A DNA stretch of 64,000 nucleotides from Elysia chlorotica (lineage: Eukaryota > Mollusca > Gastropoda > Plakobranchidae). The notes under the pieces are model-generated. The model was not told where the DNA came from and searched no databases. It saw nothing but the letters and a program-made list of their open reading frames with translations. A program made the position numbers and the translations under genes. The stretch covers positions 680,085 to 744,084 of the forward strand of contig RQTK01000015.1 of assembly GCA_003991915.1 (NCBI GenBank), given 5' to 3'. Shown here piece by piece: positions 57,717 to 64,000 of this stretch (the stretch's first letter is position 1; the number at the start of each line of letters is the position of its first letter).

Positions 57717-59792
57717 GTCTCATTTTTTGGCGAAATTTTGTAGAATCTTTAGATCACACTCTAGTGTAAAAACTATCAAATAACCCCTCTCCGCCCTCCA
57801 AACACACACATTAAAAAAAAAGCTATTGAAACAAAAAATTCATCTATAAGAGTTGCAGGTCATATAAATCTTTGAATTAGGTTTATTTTACTTTAAAGAA
57901 CCTTCTGCTGACAACAACATAATTTGAATGACACGCTATTACGTTTAAAAGCAGGCAGAGTGTTTTATCTTTCAGATCTAATTCTAGTATTAGGACTGAA
58001 ATTGGAAATATATCATGGAAATCCATCATGTTATTTTATAATTTTTTTTTTACAAGATTGGTACTTTGAATACATTTTTATCAAAGTTAACATTCATAGA
58101 AGCAAACTGCTCTAGATTCTGCCCTGTAGCTGCATTCAACATGTAAAAAAAATATATGTTCAAATCAGTCTCAAAAGAAAATTCATTTTTTTCCTTTATC
58201 AAAGAACACCGTAAACATTCCTTAGTTACATTGAAATATTTTTGTGCATTTTGAGCTAATTAGACTATTGTACTTGTAGATAGTTGCACTAAACAGGACA
58301 AAATCAATGATCAAACGATTGTGCTTTCTTATATCCAATACAAACAGTACCAACAAATTACATATGTACTTTCTAGTTCATTATATTCATCAAATGTTGA
58401 AATCACTTAGGCCTTCCCATTAAATTTTACAAAAAAAAGTATACATGTAAATCAATAACAAGATTTACTTCAGCTTATGTGAGCTTAAGAGATAAATTCA
58501 ATAGTGGGAGCAGAGATTCAAACCAATGCTTAAAAAAAATTTTCACAAACGACTGCATTAATGAATTAGTTCTTTTGTAAAATGATTTTAAAATTAAAAG
58601 TAGTAATTTTTTTTTATTTTGCTTATCTAGAATTTAACCATAATACAGTTTAAAGTTTACCTATATATTATCATGGAGAGGTATCAATATACATGTGACA
58701 ACTTAATTGGTAAAAGGAAAGGGGGGGGGGGGGATGTTTAATAGATCTGTATTAAAGATATTGAATACTCTGCCTTTATAAACGATTAACAAATAATTCA
58801 AACCTACAATAATCTTATTTAGTATAGAATATAAAAGAAAGCACAACCATTATTGTCTTGCAGTTCAATATAGAAAATCATAATTCATAAAGACAATTTT
58901 GTACAAGGCAAAAAAAAATAATTAATGAAACAATTTAAGGCACTTCATATACATTGATGGATCAATTAAAGTTTGTAAACTTCATTCATATTATTTATAT
59001 ATGATATTTATTAGTGATGATTTATACAAAATAGATCGCCAAAGACATCTTGAGAACAAATAGAACATTTTCTGAAAAAAAATAGTGCATAAAATAAAAA
59101 AAAACGAGACATCTGTATCTATAGATATATATCGTGTAAACCTAAGTTATGATCTGATCTATATGGAAAAACTGAATTATCCAGTTTTATCTTCTTCCTG
59201 GTTTCATATAATATATATACAACGTATGATATTAAATGTACATATGTACATCATCTACCATATTTTGGCAACCACGGATGATACACCCGACATCTTTCAT
59301 TTCATCTTTTTTTTACCAGAATGTTTTCAAGGTTTACTATAAAGCTCATTAATTGTGGCATTTCTTCAACTAACAGAATAATATTATTATATAAATAAGA
59401 ATGACTAAACTCTGCACCCTAGGGTAAATACACATGTATATTGATGTCGTTTTCAAAGAAAATCATACATGTACTTATATTCATTTTAATTAAATAAACT
59501 GCTCGTCTCCTTGTGTCCTTTGCTGATGAAACATTTTCCATGTATGCTTTTTTTTCCAGTTACAATCTTCCAATTATCAATACATAAATGTAAACTTATA
59601 AAGGTCTTCACAGCCATACAACCAAATGATTACAATATGTGGTTCACAAGAACAAAGTATTGGATAAATCCTATTCTACAAAAAGCCATTACATTCAGTA
59701 CTGAACGGTTTAGACTGATGAAAGACATGATATAGGTTACCATCTGAGCCTTAATTACTTATTTCTTTGAGAAAACCCATGTTGTTGGCATC

Positions 59793-59909
59793 TTATTTTG
59801 TTCCTCCATCTTTCTCATCCTTGATGCCTGCTTCACTGCGAAGTTTGGCCATTAAAAGGTTGGTGTTTTTTTGTGAATCTTGCATGTCTTTGGAGAGAAA
59901 TCCTCGTTC
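59793..59909 (-). CDS. UQCC3-like exon 2 (terminal)
   Basis: ERGFLSKDMQDSQKNTNLLM then AKLRSEAGIKDEKDGGTK and TAA. The acceptor TTTTTCTCAAG is consensus. The exon is shorter than typical ORF detection limits. Confidence 0.7.
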   Translation of the reverse strand, partial: ERGFLSKDMQDSQKNTNLLMAKLRSEAGIKDEKDGGTK

Positions 59910-60917
59910 CTTGAGAAAAAAATTTGCTTGTAAATGATAACTTTAGGTAACAAAAGAACATCTTTGTTTATGAAATGGAATGGAAATGATTATTTTAAAT
60001 TCTTGTTCTTATCAATTATATAACAATTTTGAAGGGCAATCAAGAAAGCTTTAATTATATAAATTTATTTGACTTCATATGATGTTGCAACATTTTCTCA
60101 CCAATCCAAGACAAATGCAGCTTTTAGAGGGGGGAAAAATGTCCTAGTCGATACAAGTCTCAATTTTTTCAATAAACCATAATGCATAATAATACAAATG
60201 TTACTATTGTTAGGATATTTGGAGACTTACAAAAGTTGCATATTAAGAGTGAGCTTATGTTTACCATTGTTTACCTCATGATGATTAGTCTAATTTTCCC
60301 AATGGAACTTTTTTCGTACCACATACTAATCAAACAACTTAAAAGAGGAGAAAAATCTGAGAGAGAAAATAAAATGACGAAAATGCATTAAGTACAAGTC
60401 AACATGACGAAAATGCATAAAGTACAAGTCAGCAACCCTTTACAATCACTTGGTTAGAGAGCTTTCCTCTTGCAATGGATGTTCTAGTTTTCAACCGCTT
60501 CTACCCAAAATAATGATTGAAAAATATAATTTCGAGGAAAAGGCTCGGAATTTGTCTTAAACTAAGAAATTTTCCTACAGTGTCTTTTGAACATCAGATT
60601 TCTGTTTTATCTTTTCCCTGACACTATTGACTCCGGAAAAACCAGAACCATATCCACTCCTGCAGATTACAGGTATATATACATACCAAAGTAAGTTTTT
60701 GTTGGTTGTTTAATTTTTTTTTGTTTTAGGTTGTTTTGTGTGTGTGTGAGTTTGGGGAGGGGGTGCATTGTGCACTGTTCTATAAAATATATATGAATAA
60801 AGCAAAACATACCTCTTGAATTTTCTTCTGATATTCCGAGTTTGCTGAAGGAGTAGCAAAGTAATACAGAATCCCACCAAGCCCAGTGAGACCAAAAAAG
60901 TAGAGGAAAGTGCGCAT
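59793..60917 (-). CDS. Small single-pass membrane protein, UQCC3-like
   Basis: Minus-strand exons 60813-60917 and 59793-59909, joined in phase 0, give 73 aa. Residues 3-20 form one hydrophobic segment (TFLYFFGLTGLGGILYYF), then a TP motif and a charged helical tail ending KNTNLLMAKLRSEAG. Length, N-terminal membrane segment, Thr-Pro after it and a T-x-LL-x-A-x-L helix resemble UQCC3, a mitochondrial inner-membrane factor for assembling cytochrome bc1. Overall identity is low, so the symbol is withheld. An acceptor lies just before the ATG exon; an upstream untranslated exon may end at 61946. Confidence 0.6.
60370..60432. repeat. ~31-bp tandem duplication
   Basis: ATGACGAAAATGCATTAAGT and following bases occur twice in direct succession. 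Confidence 0.85.
60813..60917 (-). CDS. UQCC3-like exon 1 (coding part)
   Basis: 35 codons from ATGCGCACTTTC. The frame stays open upstream to the acceptor (SDKQSKD before the Met), so a longer N-terminus from an upstream exon is possible. Donor GTATGT. Confidence 0.65.
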
Positions 60918-61204
60918 GTCTTTACTTTGCTTGTCAGAACCTCTGGTAAAGATAAGCATAGAAAAATAAGAATCAAATTCAAATTTTACTTTTCATTTTA
61001 TTTATAAATGTATGCACTAGTCCATAGCAACTAAGTACATTAATTTTACACTCTTAAAAAACATCAGATGCCTCTACATTGAAACAGAACTAGACAGACT
61101 GTTAAATAAAATTAAAGCCAAATTTAATGTTAATGTGCAGTGAAATTGTAAGCTTATAAATTAAGTGTTATAAATATTTTAAATAAAACTTTTAGACTAA
61201 ATCT

Positions 61205-61459
61205 GGGGTTGGGTTGGTTTAACGACCAACAGCAGCACTATATCTATAGGCTATATTGTGGACGGGCCCCAGGACGGACTTCTGACAATTGTATGTGCTG
61301 CCACACACGAGACAGGTCGGGGATACCATGACTCCTGTCTCAGCCGGTCACATTATACTGACACCGACCCAACCAGTAGGGAACGCAACAGCCAGGATTC
61401 GAAATTGGGACCTTTTGCGTCGGACGCCGATGTTCTACCCCTGGACCACCACGCCCCCC
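61205..61459 (-). mobile_element. tRNA-derived SINE, full length, minus orientation
   Basis: Read on the minus strand, the head holds GTGGTCCAGGGGTAGAAC (A box) and TTTCGAATCC (B box). Then come GGTTGGGTCGGTGTCAGTAT and GTCTCGTGTGTGGCAGCACA, and the 3' end GTTAAACCAACCCAACCC. It is the least decayed copy in the window. Immediately upstream of the UQCC3-like coding exons. Confidence 0.9.
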
Positions 61460-62772
61460 ATAATTATTAGCATTGAGTGATACTTGATAATTAGTAATAT
61501 AATTATAATTTCAGCAGAGAGAGAGAGATAGAGATCTATAGGCGTAAGCGTGAGTACAGACATACATGTATCTAGGCATACATCATTACATGTATTCACA
61601 TAACACAGAGACATGAAGAGGGACACAATGTGACAGAAGACAAAGCTAGATCTAGATCAACATATTCCTCTTTTATTTGAATAAATTGGGTTAGCATATT
61701 TTTTTAAATTTAAATAAATATGATAGCCTATAATTTACTCAAGCTAGAGTGATGATCTTACTTAGAATCAAATGTAAAGCCGTTTCATCTTAAGACTGAA
61801 AATCTAGATTAATATAGATCTAGATCTATTTCCTCTTTAATCTGTACCATCTGATTAAATTGAGTTCGGGCAAATCCTGACGACGCTATTCAATAAGTAT
61901 TATACTTACTCAAGCTACCTTACATAATTTGTCAAACCGTCTCACCTCAACCTCAAGTCAAAGATCAGTCGTTCAGACAATCACTCAAGTAAGTTTTGTT
62001 TGAATGTTTGATGCTTTTAGTTTCATTTTCCCAGTCTTGACTTCAAGGGAAACGACTCTCAAATTACGCATACATCATATAAATCAGCATGCAATTAAAA
62101 ATTAAATATTAAAAGTTAAATCTTCTTGACCAAACGATATGCATAAGAAGATATGTAGAGGTAAATAGTATACAGCATAATACTCATTATCAGAAAGAAT
62201 ATAATAAAAATGATATAAAATGCAGCACTGTAAAGCTGTGTAATAGTATGCAACCATAAGTGAACAAAAATTAATGAATTAAAATTAAAACCTACATGTA
62301 CATTATACAGAAACTTAAACAGAAACTTAAAAAAAATAAATGACTTCTGAAAAGGAATACGCATCAATGGTATTAGAATATTAGAGGCGACTATATGAAG
62401 TACAATGTCGCTTACTGCTTATTACTATTAGTATTAGCAGTATACTGTACTATTAGTAATGCTATGTGTTGATTGTTTTATCGAATAGTTATAATTAATT
62501 TTCTTTTTATTAAATCCTGTTGTAAAATAAAAAAAAACGTGGTGGAAATGCACTTTTTTTTCTATTATCCTTCATAGGCCTACAGCAACACAGGCTTACG
62601 ATATTTTACAGTAGTTGTTGTCGTTTAGTTTTTGTTGTAATTATTTGATACAGATCGCAGCGTACCCTAGGCGGCAGTTGAACGGAGATTCGGTGCTGAT
62701 GTATTTATAACTACAAATTTCACATAATAATTATAAGCAATGAGGGTACAGACTTCCAGGTACAAAAGCATT
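61460..62772. other. Probable 5' region of the UQCC3-like gene, no other gene
   Basis: AT-rich, with several AGATCTAGATCT words (61641-61830). A minus-strand donor GTGAGA at 61945 could end a 5' untranslated exon. Confidence 0.4.
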
Positions 62773-63651
62773 AGGGTGGATATACACTAACAGCTACCAA
62801 CCGCAAGGCTGAGCCATGCTGCAGAAACATCAATTTGCTCTTTATTGCTATGCAAAGTTACAGACCGTTTACGCCAACAGCAGCAGACTCGCCACGCAGC
62901 GTGACCCCGGCTAAATTTCGAGCCGCGATGAACGACAAGGTATTGTCTGTTGCTCGTGGCTAATAAATTTCCTACCCCACCACGCATGCTAGGACTATAG
63001 CTGTTAAAATAGGTTATTTATGGTGGTTTTGGTTTAAAAATGTTAATACCACAGCAGGTTTTTTTTTTTCAAAATGACCAAGGTGGTGAGTTTCCCCCCT
63101 TTTTTTTCACTTTAATTTCAACTTTCTCCGGTTCCTACTTTTCCAAAATTTTGCTCCAGTTTTAACACATCTTTGAATTCAGTGCAACTATTGTTATGGA
63201 TTTTTTTTATAATGCTTTTTACTCTATGAACACGATAAGTGACTATTATGAAGTGTCCAGCTAAAAAGTGAGTAATTTATGATGAAAATAAATACCCTTA
63301 CCACTAAAACTTTCCGTAAAATTTGCGAGTGATAGCAAATGATGTGGACTGTAAAATTTAAATTTTATAGTCTAGGTAAAGTATCAACGTGGTAAAGTTT
63401 GAAGAGTAGGCTATTGAATTAAAATTGTTTCATAACCAACAACAGCTTTTGGTGTAAACACTATAGCCTGTAAGTACAACGTCGCAGAAGCTTACAACTC
63501 ATTAATAATTATGCGAAGAAGGCTTACCACCAGTTTTAAATTACCGCGACATTGTAAAGTTTTAAACTACCGCGACATTGTAACGATAGACTTGTAGATC
63601 GCTCGGTGGCGCAGTGCGGTTAGTAGCTATTGGTGTGTACCCACCCTTACA
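62773..63651. mobile_element. Inverted-repeat element, ~880 bp, non-autonomous
   Basis: The left arm GGGTGGATATACACTAACAG then CTACCAACCGC is mirrored by the right arm GCGGTTAGTAGCTATTGGTG then TGTACCCACCC. The arms are about 45 bp and imperfect. The interior includes a CpG-rich block (62865-62945) in an AT-rich setting and no long conserved frame. Confidence 0.5.
63534..63584. repeat. ~26-bp tandem duplication
   Basis: TACCGCGACATTGTAA occurs twice with the same TTTTAAA prefix. Confidence 0.85.
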
Positions 63652-64000
63652 TGTAACCACATAGCTTATTGAAAAAGAAGTTAAATATACAAACAGCATT
63701 ATGATTTCATCATTTATTTTCTTTGGTTTATATAATAATTAAGTAATATAATACATACGTGCGTACTTATGTATTTATCCTTGAACTAACTACAAATATT
63801 AGGTCTGATCACAAAACGGGAAACAAAAATGTACAAGGATTTGACATTGGACAGTTTTAATAATAATAAAAGCCTTGTGTCACAAATCGATATAAAAAAA
63901 TGATTACAAACAATATGCAACACCATACAATTTATTTTAGGGTTAAACATACATTGAATCATAAACATTGGGAGCGCAAGTCGAATTTTAGACATCTTTT
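63652..64000. other. Intergenic, no gene seen
   Basis: AT-rich sequence to the window edge. The 69-codon minus frame (63786-63995) has no recognised feature. Confidence 0.6.

Larger units (their letters stand above)
55135..59792. other. Convergent intergenic interval, no gene seen
   Basis: It lies between the stops of DTD1 (plus) and the UQCC3-like gene (minus). AT-rich, with a SINE relic (56865-56975), a 54-bp tandem duplication (57619-57716) and a G run at about 58719-58733. The open frames present show no family features. Confidence 0.65.

Noticed and set aside
63600-63650. tRNA-like GGTGGCGCAGTGCGGTTAGT
   Set aside because: No B box follows; the segment pairs with 62773-62817 as the arm of an inverted-repeat element.
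1-64000. CRISPR array, operon or prokaryotic mobile system
   Set aside because: Spliced genes, SINEs and microsatellites show a metazoan nuclear genome; the direct repeats are tandem without unique spacers.

Overview
This is eukaryotic nuclear DNA, AT-rich, with large introns, dense microsatellites and tRNA-derived SINEs. The SINE family, the gene structures and the protein sequences suggest a lophotrochozoan, most likely a mollusc (gastropod-like); the species cannot be told from the sequence alone. The window starts with 97 N and has a 6-N gap at 19405-19410.

Layout. (1) 98-4628: intergenic, with one full SINE and one SINE relic. (2) 4637-11054, plus strand: a three-exon gene for a secreted protein with four Kunitz inhibitor domains (805 aa). 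(3) 13884-46462, minus strand, tail to tail with the Kunitz gene: a complete CFAP70 (TTC18) ortholog. I resolved 28 coding exon positions of the basic gene, plus a second copy of three of them. The predicted protein is 1128 aa with one copy of the duplicated module, close to the roughly 1120 aa of vertebrate CFAP70. (4) 48705-55134, plus strand, head to head with CFAP70: a six-exon DTD1 (D-aminoacyl-tRNA deacylase, 168 aa). A possible 43-aa two-exon micropeptide lies in the shared promoter interval. (5) 59793-60917, minus strand: a two-coding-exon gene for a 73-aa single-pass membrane protein resembling the complex III assembly factor UQCC3. (6) 62.0-64.0 kb: intergenic, with an inverted-repeat element.

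Most unusual is CFAP70. A tandem duplication of about 2.2 kb (25.75-30.23 kb) repeats three exons whose module is 264 nt and phase 0-0, so it can be spliced in frame. The two copies differ in the exons only by three synonymous changes, while their introns have diverged. The duplication is bordered by a 63-bp minisatellite made from the splice acceptor and first bases of the next exon. A second satellite at 18.06-18.64 kb also copies an acceptor edge, and a third array lies against the acceptor of another exon. An internal exon (21466-21576) contains two 39-bp repeats. Exon 28 lacks one nucleotide relative to the frame required on both sides, which is either an assembly error or a real lesion.

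The genes do not form one pathway. CFAP70 is axonemal, DTD1 is a translation proofreading enzyme, the UQCC3-like protein is mitochondrial and the Kunitz protein is secreted. Exon borders were set by hand from reading-frame continuity, GT/AG sites and family similarity; allow 1-3 bases of error at some edges.
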